In this document: piece after piece, positions 56,038 through 64,000 of the stretch | Position numbering within the stretch: the first letter of the stretch is position 1 | Layout of the letters: each line of letters starts with the position of its first letter | Assembly: GCF_024347095.1 (NCBI RefSeq) | Contig: NZ_AP024904.1 | Location: 806,001-870,000, forward strand | Reading direction: 5' to 3' | DNA length: 64,000 bases | Source: Vibrio rhizosphaerae | GTDB taxonomy: Bacteria; Pseudomonadota; Gammaproteobacteria; Enterobacterales; Vibrionaceae | Position numbers and translations under genes: made by a program | The notes under the pieces: model-generated | Told to the model about the DNA's origin: nothing | What the model saw: only the letters and a program-made list of their open reading frames with translations | Databases searched by the model: none

Positions 56038-56215
56038 GTCTCCAGCTTTTAGTTTCAACAACAGTCCGACTCTATCTCGCGATGAGATTTTCATGCAGTG
56101 CCGTCTCTGTTAATGTCTTCGCTGTTCATATCCCATTCACTCACAGTTCACAGGGCTCGCACTTCTCATCGACTTGTTTCGTGATTAGAATGGACAACAA
56201 AACAGCCTTCATCTT

Positions 56216-57820
56216 ATGCAAAATTTTTCGATCACAACCCTGTCAACGCTCGCTGAAATGACCATAGATCTTGCCAGTGGTCTCAATGATGAAAATCGGT
56301 TTAACCGTCTGTTGGAAACCATTCGCAAAATCATTCCCTGTGATTGTGTTGCCCTGATGTCCCGCCAAGGAGATACTCTGATTCCCTTGGCCATGCAAGG
56401 CTTAACCAAAGATACTTTCGGACGGCGCTTTATTATCGAAGAACACCCGCGTTTTCAGAAAATCTGTAGTGCCCGCAAGGCGGTCCGGTTTGATGCCGAT
56501 TGTACACTTCCCGATCCGTTTGATGGATTACTACTCCACCACGACGGGGATGTCCCGATTCACTCTTGCATGGGATTACCGCTGATTTTTGATGAGAAGT
56601 TACTTGGGGTACTCACTTTAGACAGTTTGAAAACCGGGGTATTTACTCATATCCCGGCACGCCATTTGGAAGTGCTTTCAGCGATTGCCGCGTCAACTCT
56701 GAAAATGGCGCTGACCTTTTCCCAATTAGAAACGCAAGCCCGCCAGACTCAACAACGGTTGCAAGAACTAAATGAAGAAGGCTGGGAAAGAGACCGCAGT
56801 GATATCATCGGCACCAGTCGTGTAATGCAGTCAATGCATGATGAAATAGACGTTGTTGCTTCATCCGATTTTAATATCCTGATTTTTGGTGAAACCGGTG
56901 TCGGTAAAGAGCTGGTTGCCAGACGAATCCACCATCTATCCCCCAGAAAACGGCAGCCGCTGGTCTATGTTAACTGTGCCGCAATCCCAGAAAATCTCAT
57001 TGAAAGTGAATTGTTCGGTCACATCAAAGGCGCTTTTACCGGTGCAGACAGAAACAGGCTCGGTAAGTTTGCACTGGCCCATGAAGGCACGCTCTTTCTT
57101 GATGAAATCGGAGAACTTCCGCTGGCAGCTCAAAGCAAGCTACTCAGAGCACTACAAAATAATGAGATTCAGCCCGTTGGTCAGGATCGTGTTCAGCATA
57201 TTGATGTCCGGGTACTTGCAGCAACAAACCGCGATTTAAAACAAGAAGTTGAAGCCGGTCGTTTTCGGGCAGATTTATATCATCGCCTGAGTGTTTACCC
57301 GATACACGTTCCGCCACTACGAGACCGAACAGGTGATGTCAGTCTACTGGCAGGATACTTTCTTGAACAGGCCAGAAGAAAACTCGGTATGACTCATCTG
57401 AAACTGGCGCAAGATGTTCTCGATTATTTGATTCAGTACAACTGGCCGGGAAATGTCCGCGAAATGGAGCATGTAATCAATCGGGCCGCTCTCAAAGCCA
57501 AAGCCAGTCAACCGCAACAAGCACTGATCACCATTACATTAACAGATGTGGGCGTTTTAGAAAGCTTACCCATCCATACCTGTACGCCGGAGACACAAGA
57601 CAATACCGAAGCAACACCAGCCTCACCTATCTCGATCAATGTCGGACTCAGACAAGCAACCGATGATTTTCAGCGACAACTGGTGAAAGATGCATTAATT
57701 CAGTCCGATTATAACTGGTCTCAGGCAGGAAGATTACTCCAGACTGACCGGGCCAATCTGACCCGGTTAGCAAAGCGCTTAGGCATTCAGGTGAAGAAAA
57801 CGCATAAACTGGAAATGTAG
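56216..57820 (+). CDS. norR: nitric-oxide-responsive sigma-54 activator NorR
   Basis: 534 residues. GAF domain (about 15-170: LPDPFDGLLLHHDGDVPIHS and MGLPL) that in E. coli binds NO through a mononuclear iron; AAA+ domain (about 188-420) with Walker A GETGVGKE, GAFTGAD for sigma-54 contact, LFLDEIGELP, and the arginine fingers in FRADLYHRLSVYPIHVPPLRDR; Fis-type HTH at the end (NWSQAGRLLQTDRANLTRLAKRLG). NorR activates nitric oxide reductase or flavorubredoxin genes, normally divergent. Here the left neighbour is a cold-shock gene on the same strand and the right one an unrelated channel, so its target is elsewhere. Confidence 0.93.
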   Translation: MQNFSITTLSTLAEMTIDLASGLNDENRFNRLLETIRKIIPCDCVALMSRQGDTLIPLAMQGLTKDTFGRRFIIEEHPRFQKICSARKAVRFDADCTLPDPFDGLLLHHDGDVPIHSCMGLPLIFDEKLLGVLTLDSLKTGVFTHIPARHLEVLSAIAASTLKMALTFSQLETQARQTQQRLQELNEEGWERDRSDIIGTSRVMQSMHDEIDVVASSDFNILIFGETGVGKELVARRIHHLSPRKRQPLVYVNCAAIPENLIESELFGHIKGAFTGADRNRLGKFALAHEGTLFLDEIGELPLAAQSKLLRALQNNEIQPVGQDRVQHIDVRVLAATNRDLKQEVEAGRFRADLYHRLSVYPIHVPPLRDRTGDVSLLAGYFLEQARRKLGMTHLKLAQDVLDYLIQYNWPGNVREMEHVINRAALKAKASQPQQALITITLTDVGVLESLPIHTCTPETQDNTEATPASPISINVGLRQATDDFQRQLVKDALIQSDYNWSQAGRLLQTDRANLTRLAKRLGIQVKKTHKLEM

Positions 57821-57823
57821 ATT

Positions 57824-58705
57824 CTAGCTAATATCCACCGCATGATGTGGTGGCTGAGGTCGTTCAGCGCGATTGGAGAAGTATTCATCATAGACGGCCA
57901 TAAAGTCAGCCCGGATCAACTGCTCAAGTTCATGAGCACGCTCTGTCGGACAGAAAATCATCACATGGACTTTCTGTTCGCCAGTCCCGGTACTGCTAAT
58001 GTGAATCACCGGATCAGCCCCCGGCAAATCCACCCCGGCATGTTTCTCAATCATCAGATTGTAACGGCGTGCAACTTCAATAAAATGCTCAAAATGGACT
58101 TCGATTCGCTTCCGGAATAGAGGCAGTACCGTATATAAGTTCACAAAGTCACGCACCACGATTTCAAAATTATGAAAGACATAGCGCTTCATAAAGTTCA
58201 GGTTTTTTACCGGATAGGTAAAAAACATGCTATTTGGTAGTGTTGCCGTTTTCCCGGTGTAATGGTAGAGGCCACCGCCTAAGTCAATCTCTTGAATCAC
58301 GGTTGCCATCATATTGTGTTCAATGACTTCACCACATAACGAACCGACTTCAATCCAGTCACCAATACGAAAAGAGCGAGAACTTGCCCGTTGGATCGAA
58401 CCAGTAAAACACAGAATGATCTCTTTTGATGCCACAACAATCGCAACCGCAATTGCAGTCACTGACAAGGCAAACTCATTGATTTCTTCTTTCCATAAGA
58501 AAAAACCGATAATCAACAGCGTGGCAAACGTACCGTTTTTGGTCTGAGACATCCACTTACGCTGTTTTTCGGTAATAAATGCACCATCGCCCCGAATCAA
58601 GGCAAGCGCACTGCGGCGAATCAGTAAAATAAAACTGATAATAATAATACTAAACAGTAGCTTATGGGATAACAGATAATCCAGCACGTTGTTTACATAG
58701 TCCAT
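57824..58705 (-). CDS. MscS-type mechanosensitive channel family protein
   Basis: 293 residues. Two N-terminal membrane helices (LLFSIIIISFILLIR, and ATLLIIGFFLWK), a pore-lining TM3-like helix (AVTAIAVAIVVASKEIILCFTGSI) and the MscS beta domain (FRIGDWIEVGSLCGEVIEHNM, LPNSMFFTYPVKNL), with an alpha/beta C-terminal part. It fits the MscS/YbdG-type group; three helices only. It converges on norR with three bases between stops. Confidence 0.88.
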   Translation of the reverse strand: MDYVNNVLDYLLSHKLLFSIIIISFILLIRRSALALIRGDGAFITEKQRKWMSQTKNGTFATLLIIGFFLWKEEINEFALSVTAIAVAIVVASKEIILCFTGSIQRASSRSFRIGDWIEVGSLCGEVIEHNMMATVIQEIDLGGGLYHYTGKTATLPNSMFFTYPVKNLNFMKRYVFHNFEIVVRDFVNLYTVLPLFRKRIEVHFEHFIEVARRYNLMIEKHAGVDLPGADPVIHISSTGTGEQKVHVMIFCPTERAHELEQLIRADFMAVYDEYFSNRAERPQPPHHAVDIS

Positions 58706-58986
58706 GCATCTCTCTCACAACCAAATATCACAAAAACAGAATTGATTCTCTGTTTGCGTATCCCCAATCATCAGTCAGCTTTCAACTGAGTTGAATTTGA
58801 AGCAATCCACGTAACCTGTGCAGATTGCTCACTCTTCACGATGATTCGGATAGATATAATGACTGCAAGTTTATCCGAGTTTTTTCATAATGTAGAGCAA
58901 TAAACCCCAAACAACTGACACACTTCAAAAGCCGAAGGCATGCCAAAGAGTCAGTAAATCATTATGATATCGTACGTTAAGGCCCA

Positions 58987-60219
58987 TCATCCACGATAAG
59001 CCAGTGCCGTTTTCTCCGCGATTTTCACAATAACTTTTACCGCTTGTTCCATCCCCTCAATGGTGACAAATTCATGGATTCCGTGAAAATTATAACCGCC
59101 GGTAAACAGATTCGGACAAGGTAACCCTTTGAAAGAAAGCTGCGCACCATCCGTCCCACCCCGAATCGGCTTGATTTGCGGCTCAATCCCCAAATCGATC
59201 ATCGCACCTTTGGCGATCTCAATAATGTGAGGATTGGATGCGATCACTTGCTTCATATTGGCATAACCATCTGTAATCTCGAGCTCGACTCGCCCCCGGT
59301 GTAATTGATGGTTAAGGGTCTCCACCCGGTCTTTCACCTGTGCTTTTCTGCGTGCGAGCCCCTGTTGGTCAAAATCGCGCAACAGATAAGTCAACTCACT
59401 ACGGGCAATGCCCATATTCGCTGAAGATAAATGATAAAAACCTTCATACCCTTCGGTATTCTCCGGTGTCTCATCCCCGGGCATCATCATCTGAAATTGC
59501 GCTGCAATATTCATGGCATTGACCAGTTTGCCTTTTGCAGTTCCGGTATGAACGGAGACACCATAACAAGTGACATGCGCCGTTGCTGCATTAAAATTCT
59601 CATATTCCAGATCGCCAACGGGTCCGCCATCAACGGTATATGCCCACTGAGCGCCGAACTTTTCGACATCAAACAGATCCGCTCCCCGGCCAATTTCTTC
59701 ATCGGGCGTAAAGGCAATACAAATCTCGCCGTGAGGAATATCCGGATGCTCCAACAACACCTTCATAGCGGTGACGATCTCAGCGACACCAGCCTTATCA
59801 TCAGCACCCAGCAGCGTGTTTCCATCGGTGGTGATTAAATTGTATCCATGCAGTTGGTGTAATTCTTGATACTGAATCGGAGACAGAACTTCATCGCCTC
59901 GCCCCAACGCAATATCGCCCCCCTGATAGTTTTCAACAATCTGAGGCACCACTTTTTTACCTGAAGCATCCGGCGACGTGTCCAGATGCGCAATAAATCC
60001 GATTGATGGGATTTCACCGTCAATATTTGCCGGCAGTTTGGCCATCACATAGCCATGAGAATCCAGTGTCACCTCACTGAGACCCAGAGCTTGCAATTCC
60101 TCATATATTGCCTGCGCCAATTTTTTCTGCCCGGACGTACTGGGACAGCGATTCCGGTATGGGTTGGATTGTGTATCAAATGATACATAATGCAGAAAGC
60201 GATCTATCAGACTTTCCAT
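58987..60219 (-). CDS. pepT: peptidase T (tripeptide aminopeptidase)
   Basis: M20 zinc dipeptidase family, 410 residues from the ATG at 60219; the extended frame to 60270 lacks a signal. Zinc and catalytic residues appear in [47 protein letters not shown] and [20 protein letters not shown] is present. It cleaves the N-terminal residue of tripeptides in the cytoplasm. Length equals E. coli PepT (408). Confidence 0.96.
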   Translation of the reverse strand: MESLIDRFLHYVSFDTQSNPYRNRCPSTSGQKKLAQAIYEELQALGLSEVTLDSHGYVMAKLPANIDGEIPSIGFIAHLDTSPDASGKKVVPQIVENYQGGDIALGRGDEVLSPIQYQELHQLHGYNLITTDGNTLLGADDKAGVAEIVTAMKVLLEHPDIPHGEICIAFTPDEEIGRGADLFDVEKFGAQWAYTVDGGPVGDLEYENFNAATAHVTCYGVSVHTGTAKGKLVNAMNIAAQFQMMMPGDETPENTEGYEGFYHLSSANMGIARSELTYLLRDFDQQGLARRKAQVKDRVETLNHQLHRGRVELEITDGYANMKQVIASNPHIIEIAKGAMIDLGIEPQIKPIRGGTDGAQLSFKGLPCPNLFTGGYNFHGIHEFVTIEGMEQAVKVIVKIAEKTALAYRG

Positions 60220-60797
60220 AACATAACTCTCACTGGTTAAAGAACGAACACCCCACAGTGTTGTCATCAAATACGGCGACTTTCATACTAGGGCGCTCCG
60301 TCAAGCAAGATGTTGTTGTAAATCAGTTTTTACGCATTCAATCTCATCAATATCATTAATACCCGACCTGACTCAAACTCTCGGTTCAATTGGCATGGTG
60401 GCTGGCGTCAAAATATGATTAAAAATTATTCATGAATAACAGTATGTTAGATAAAAAACACAAATATTCGGCCCGTAAATTTGCCGAATTCACAATCGTC
60501 AACTAAAGTTAAAGGTACTCAAAGTTCCCTTCACTTAACACATATAAACGCGCCATTTATGCCTCTTGTTGCTTATCGCCCGAGAGGCATTTTTCTTTAG
60601 TCTTTTTGTGATCTCTTCTGCCGGGAACAAACCGATTACTCATGCTCAATCATTTAAAAAATTACATTATGATCACTTTTTTGCATCATTTTCATATCAT
60701 CTTGTTAAGTCGATGACTCGATTTGAATGCAGAACCATCGGTATACTAATGCTTATCCCGGCAAGAAAAGCCATCGGTAGGATTGTGGAGAGTCTCA
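60220..60797. other. intergenic region between pepT and the DsbA-like gene
   Basis: 578 bases, AT-rich, with divergent promoters expected. It holds the hairpin at 60559-60595. A 111-codon frame at 60566-60901 runs over the hairpin and the start of the next gene and is not credible. Confidence 0.5.
60559..60595 (+). terminator. terminator-like hairpin in front of the DsbA-like gene
   Basis: ATGCCTCT (60559-60566) / AGAGGCAT (60583-60590) with a 16-base loop and TTTTTC directly after. It precedes the next gene by 200 bases with no gene to its left on that strand, so it may attenuate the gene or end a short RNA. Confidence 0.7.
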
Positions 60798-61460
60798 ATG
60801 AAGAAGCTGCGTATCGATATTTTATCGGATCTTGTCTGTCCTTGGTGCTTCATTGGTTATACACGATTGGAGAAGGTTCTCGGACAACTCAGTGTGGATA
60901 AACAGCTGCAGCCTGAAATCCACTGGCATCCTTTCGAACTCAACCCAACCTTGCCTGCGGGTGGTGAAGTGCTCAATCAGTATCTACAGACAAAGTACCA
61001 GATGACCGCAAAACAGCGGCAGTTGAACCAGCAAAAAATCACTGCGCTTGGCAATGAGGTGGGGATTGATTTTCAATTTACCGCAGACATGCGCATCTAC
61101 AATACACGCAAAGCTCACCAGTTACTGATGTGGGCTGCACGTAGTCAGCAACAGACACCGTTACAGAAAGCACTCTTCTTGGCATATTTTCAGGAAGGGA
61201 AAGTGATGGATGATACCGACACCTTACTCGATATTGCAGTTGCTCAAGGGTTAGATCGCAGAGATTGTCGGCAGGTACTCACGGATCCGGGATGGTCATC
61301 CGCAGTGGTTCAGACTGAAAAACAGTGGTTAGAAGCCGGTATTCAGGCTGTCCCGGCCATGATTATCGAGCAGCATATCTTGCTGTGTGGTGCCCGGCCG
61401 ATGACCGAGCTCCACGACACTCTCGACGGATTATTAGATACGCTTCCGTCACTTCACTGA
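60798..61460 (+). CDS. DsbA-family oxidoreductase, FrnE-like
   Basis: 220 residues, cytoplasmic (no signal). The thioredoxin-fold CxxC is CPWCF in LSDLVCPWCFIGYTRLEKVL; a helical insert follows and the cis-Pro loop is AVPAMIIEQHILLCGAR. ATG at 60798 with GGAGAG upstream. FrnE-like members act as dithiol oxidoreductases or 2-hydroxychromene-2-carboxylate isomerase relatives; the substrate is not known. Confidence 0.9.
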   Translation: MKKLRIDILSDLVCPWCFIGYTRLEKVLGQLSVDKQLQPEIHWHPFELNPTLPAGGEVLNQYLQTKYQMTAKQRQLNQQKITALGNEVGIDFQFTADMRIYNTRKAHQLLMWAARSQQQTPLQKALFLAYFQEGKVMDDTDTLLDIAVAQGLDRRDCRQVLTDPGWSSAVVQTEKQWLEAGIQAVPAMIIEQHILLCGARPMTELHDTLDGLLDTLPSLH

Positions 61461-61490
61461 GCGTTAATGCATTGAGGGTAAAGCGCCATC

Positions 61491-62702
61491 TTACCTGTCA
61501 TGATTCACGGGAACAGCAGCAAATGCCTGTGCGACCTGCTCCAGGTTATGTTCATTCAATCCAGCCACACACATCCGCCCACTATCAATCAGATAGATGC
61601 CATGTTGCTGCCGTAATGTGTGCACACTCTCGACCGAGAAACCGGTATAACTGAACATCCCTTTTTGCTGAATCAGAAAATCAAAATCCCGCGCCGGACA
61701 CAATGTCTGTAAACGCTGATGTAATTGCTGACGCATCGCTGAGATTCGTTCACGCATTGCACTTACTTCAGCGAGCCATTGAGAGTTTAACTCCGGATTA
61801 TTGAGTACCCGCGACACCAAGACCGCACCGTGTTTTGCCGGGCTTGAATAGTTACGCCGAACCGTAGCTTTTAGTTGTCCCAGAACATTGACCGCTTCGT
61901 GCTCGTCGTGACAAACAACCGATAAACCACCCACTCGCTCGCCATACAGAGAAAATATCTTTGAAAACGAGTTACTGACAAAAAATGAAACCGATGTCCG
62001 CTCAGCCAATGCTCTGATGACATAAGCATCCTGATCGGTATCTTCACCAAACCCCTGATAGGCCATGTCAAAAAATGGAATCAACTGACGCGCTTCAAGA
62101 ATGTCGATCACCTGATCCCATTGTTCCGGCGTTAAGTCAACACCGGTCGGGTTATGGCAGCAGGGATGTAACAGGACAATATCTTTTGCTGGCAACTGTG
62201 ATAACGCCTGAATCATCCCGTTAAAATCCAACATCCGCGTTGCAGGATCAAAATACGGGTAACTGCCGACGGCAAAACCTGCGCCTTCAAAAATGGCATT
62301 ATGATTTTCCCATGTCGGTGCGCTCACCCACACTTTTGACTCAGGAAAATAATGATGTAAGAAGTCTGCGCCAATCATCAGTGCGCCGGATCCACCCAAT
62401 GTCTGAATAGTGGCCACTCTCTTTTGATGAATGACCGGATGTTGTGCACCAAACACCAAGGTTTGGACAGCCTGACGATAATCGGCAAGCCCTTCCATCG
62501 GTAAATAGATACAAGGTTCTTTCTCGGCGGCAAACCACGCTTGTTCTGCCAGACGAACGCTCGGTAGCGTCGGGATCAGACCGGCTTCATCATAATAAAG
62601 ACCAATACTCAAGTTCACTTTGTCAGGACGGCTGTCCGCCATAAACGCTTCCATAAGGGACAAAATTGGATCCCCTGCATACGGGGTAATATGATGAAAC
62701 AC
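61491..62702 (-). CDS. tyrB: aromatic amino acid / aspartate aminotransferase, class I
   Basis: 403 residues, pyridoxal-phosphate enzyme of fold type [22 protein letters not shown], the phosphate loop [38 protein letters not shown], and the Schiff-base lysine in [17 protein letters not shown] are all present. It is closest to TyrB/AspC of the enterobacterial alpha group; aromatic preference is a family guess. Monocistronic, convergent with the DsbA-like gene. Confidence 0.9.
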   Translation of the reverse strand: MFHHITPYAGDPILSLMEAFMADSRPDKVNLSIGLYYDEAGLIPTLPSVRLAEQAWFAAEKEPCIYLPMEGLADYRQAVQTLVFGAQHPVIHQKRVATIQTLGGSGALMIGADFLHHYFPESKVWVSAPTWENHNAIFEGAGFAVGSYPYFDPATRMLDFNGMIQALSQLPAKDIVLLHPCCHNPTGVDLTPEQWDQVIDILEARQLIPFFDMAYQGFGEDTDQDAYVIRALAERTSVSFFVSNSFSKIFSLYGERVGGLSVVCHDEHEAVNVLGQLKATVRRNYSSPAKHGAVLVSRVLNNPELNSQWLAEVSAMRERISAMRQQLHQRLQTLCPARDFDFLIQQKGMFSYTGFSVESVHTLRQQHGIYLIDSGRMCVAGLNEHNLEQVAQAFAAVPVNHDR

Positions 62703-62842
62703 GTAACTTCTCCTGTATTGGCAATCAAACGGACAGCCAGACTTGATGTTCTGTACTGTCCGTATTTTTTAATGATGTTGATTCTCTTTGATTGATGATG
62801 AAACCGATTGAACCATCTGTTTCATCAACGGGTTGCGCTCAT

Positions 62843-63043
62843 CTAATGAACCGGCACACCCGCATCCGCGGCATACTGACCGAAATAGGCTTCTAATACT
62901 TCCGGGGTCAGCTCCCCTCTGGCTTCTAATTCTTTCAGCTTTGCCACAATGGCTTTCTGTTCATCCAGAGAAGGAAGTTTGGTTTCTTCCTGACCTCCCT
63001 CCTGTTCCGCCAATGCAGCGAGTTCTTGTTCAAAATCGTTCAT
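62843..63043 (-). CDS. small acidic conserved-looking protein
   Basis: 66 residues, acidic and helical: NDFEQELAALAEQEGGQEE, then LDEQKAIVAKLKELEARGELTPEVLEAYFG. AGAGGTGAT precedes the ATG. Unknown function; not secreted. It is separated from the aminotransferase gene by 140 bases on its left, reading the other way relative to none of its neighbours (same strand as both). Confidence 0.65.
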   Translation of the reverse strand: MNDFEQELAALAEQEGGQEETKLPSLDEQKAIVAKLKELEARGELTPEVLEAYFGQYAADAGVPVH

Positions 63044-63248
63044 ACATCACCTCTGTTGATTGTCTTAACAGGCTAACTTTTGCGAGTGTACACTGCTCTC
63101 GATAAATGCTCCAGCGACAGACCGATAGGATTCACACCGCACGATCCGACACACTGAATAATCGCACCATGCTCGCGTTGGCGGTTGCACTGACTGAACC
63201 GTTTCAACCGCCCTTGCCTGTCCTGTTAATATTGAATTCCGGCAACCA

Positions 63249-64000
63249 TTAGAGTCTGAAACCACCGACTAAATGATCCAAACGTTCAGAAAGAGTTTTC
63301 AGCTCGCGACTGGCTCCTGCCAGCTCCTCTGCGGTCGTCGTTGTCAGTTCGTTGATCGCATTAATTTCTTCAATATTCTGGTTGATACTCTGAACCGCGA
63401 CTGATTGCTCTTCCGTAGCGGTAGCTACCTGAGTATTCCTGTCGGAGATTTCGTAAATGCGTTCTGAGATTTGACGTAATTGGTCGACCGTATTTTCAGC
63501 AGCGGTGACCCCTTCCTGAGAGCGCGTTTGTCCGGCCGTCATTGCCTGCACAGCATGGCTCGAATCGTTTCTCAACTGAGTCATCATGGTTTGAATCTGT
63601 TCCGTTGAAGCCGCTGTCCGACCGGCCAGATTACGCACCTCTTCAGCGACAACCGCGAATCCTCGTCCCTGCTCTCCGGCACGTGCAGCCTCAATCGCAG
63701 CATTCAACGCCAGTAAGTTAGTCTGATCAGAAATCTCATGAATAACCGTCAGAATCGAGCCAATCTCCTCCGTTGTTGCCGCCAGTTTCTCAACGACCTG
63801 AGCTGAATTCTGCATATCTTCAGCCAAACGATGGATGGCATCTTTGGCCTGATTCACAACGGCCAGACCGGCATTACTGCTGACCGAAGCATCATTCGCA
63901 GTTGAAGCCGCGACAGCAGCATTGGATGCGATTTCACTGATCGTCGCTCCCATTTCATTCATCGCCGTCACCACTTGAATGGTCTGATCCCGCTGGCTCT
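63249..64000 (-). CDS. methyl-accepting chemotaxis protein, C-terminal part (runs off the right edge)
   Basis: About 250 residues of a chemoreceptor. The coding frame continues to the window end ([20 protein letters not shown]), so the GTG at 63974 is an internal valine, not a start. The signalling hairpin tip, [21 protein letters not shown], is followed by [20 protein letters not shown], the contact site for CheW and CheA. Flanking helices carry the methylation-type Gln/Glu pairs ([11 protein letters not shown]). The ligand domain lies outside the window. Confidence 0.93.
   Translation of the reverse strand, partial: SQRDQTIQVVTAMNEMGATISEIASNAAVAASTANDASVSSNAGLAVVNQAKDAIHRLAEDMQNSAQVVEKLAATTEEIGSILTVIHEISDQTNLLALNAAIEAARAGEQGRGFAVVAEEVRNLAGRTAASTEQIQTMMTQLRNDSSHAVQAMTAGQTRSQEGVTAAENTVDQLRQISERIYEISDRNTQVATATEEQSVAVQSINQNIEEINAINELTTTTAEELAGASRELKTLSERLDHLVGGFRL

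Noticed and set aside
60566-60901. 111-codon plus-strand ORF overlapping the DsbA-like gene
   Set aside because: It overlaps a well-supported gene in another frame and starts inside a hairpin.

Overview
The window reads as a chromosome segment of a marine gammaproteobacterium, most likely a Vibrio. Supporting signs are the vibriolysin-type M4 protease, a Vibrio-like NorR, EptA, ArfA, GuaC, PepT and small cold-shock proteins, a VgrG-effector-immunity cassette, and about 45 % GC punctuated by AT-rich islands. No tRNA, rRNA, CRISPR array or complete insertion sequence was seen.

Layout. 1-4.1 kb: the 3' part of an ABC oligopeptide-type importer operon (binding protein end, two permeases, two ATPases). 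4.7-8.8 kb: secreted M4 metalloprotease, a helix-hairpin-helix protein, an alpha/beta hydrolase and a YgfF-like dehydrogenase. 8.9-14.4 kb: AT-rich stretch with a cold-shock protein, a MerR regulator plus flavodoxin-fold oxidoreductase, lipid A phosphoethanolamine transferase and an unknown membrane-anchored protein. 14.6-27.2 kb: an anaerobic (early cobalt insertion) cobalamin pathway, cbiCDETFGHJKLMNQO, read leftward from a cobalamin riboswitch, with divergent cobA and a cobC-like phosphatase. The operon supplies sirohydrochlorin cobalt chelation, corrin ring methylation and contraction, and the CbiMNQO cobalt importer; cbiA, cbiB, cbiP and the lower-ligand genes are not in this window. 27.6-32.6 kb: secreted alpha-amylase with two C-terminal starch-binding repeats, a quinone-reductase-like flavoprotein with a divergent LysR regulator, and a PhzF-family protein. 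33.7-38.2 kb: a secreted arabinoxylan-debranching pair, namely a GH43-CBM-GH62 fusion of 1079 residues and an acetyl-xylan-esterase-like protein with a CBM60.

38.6-46.6 kb is the most unusual part: a type VI secretion island. An intact vgrG is followed, with overlapping ends, by a pesticin/lysozyme-like effector and a periplasmic immunity candidate. Further left lie orphan immunity-like membrane genes, two of them paralogous, a frameshifted gene, an effector-tail-like ORF and a vgrG 5' remnant. Interleaved are two copies of a roughly 600-bp element running on the opposite strand. Each carries a structured leader RNA, a nearly identical 64/65-residue protein and the same terminator hairpin. 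In the leader, a short segment that includes the ribosome binding site, its duplicate upstream and its complement between them differ between the copies but stay matched within each copy. A third, truncated element copy and a decayed island gene lie to the left of the xylan genes, so the xylan locus is bracketed by island debris.

47-64 kb is mostly ordinary chromosome: acuI/yhdH with a convergent LysR gene, guaC, an outer-membrane barrel protein, nnr, a CheY-CheC/CheX-like response regulator with a PAS partner, arfA, a cold-shock protein, norR, a MscS-type channel, pepT, a DsbA-family protein, an aromatic aminotransferase and the end of a chemoreceptor gene.
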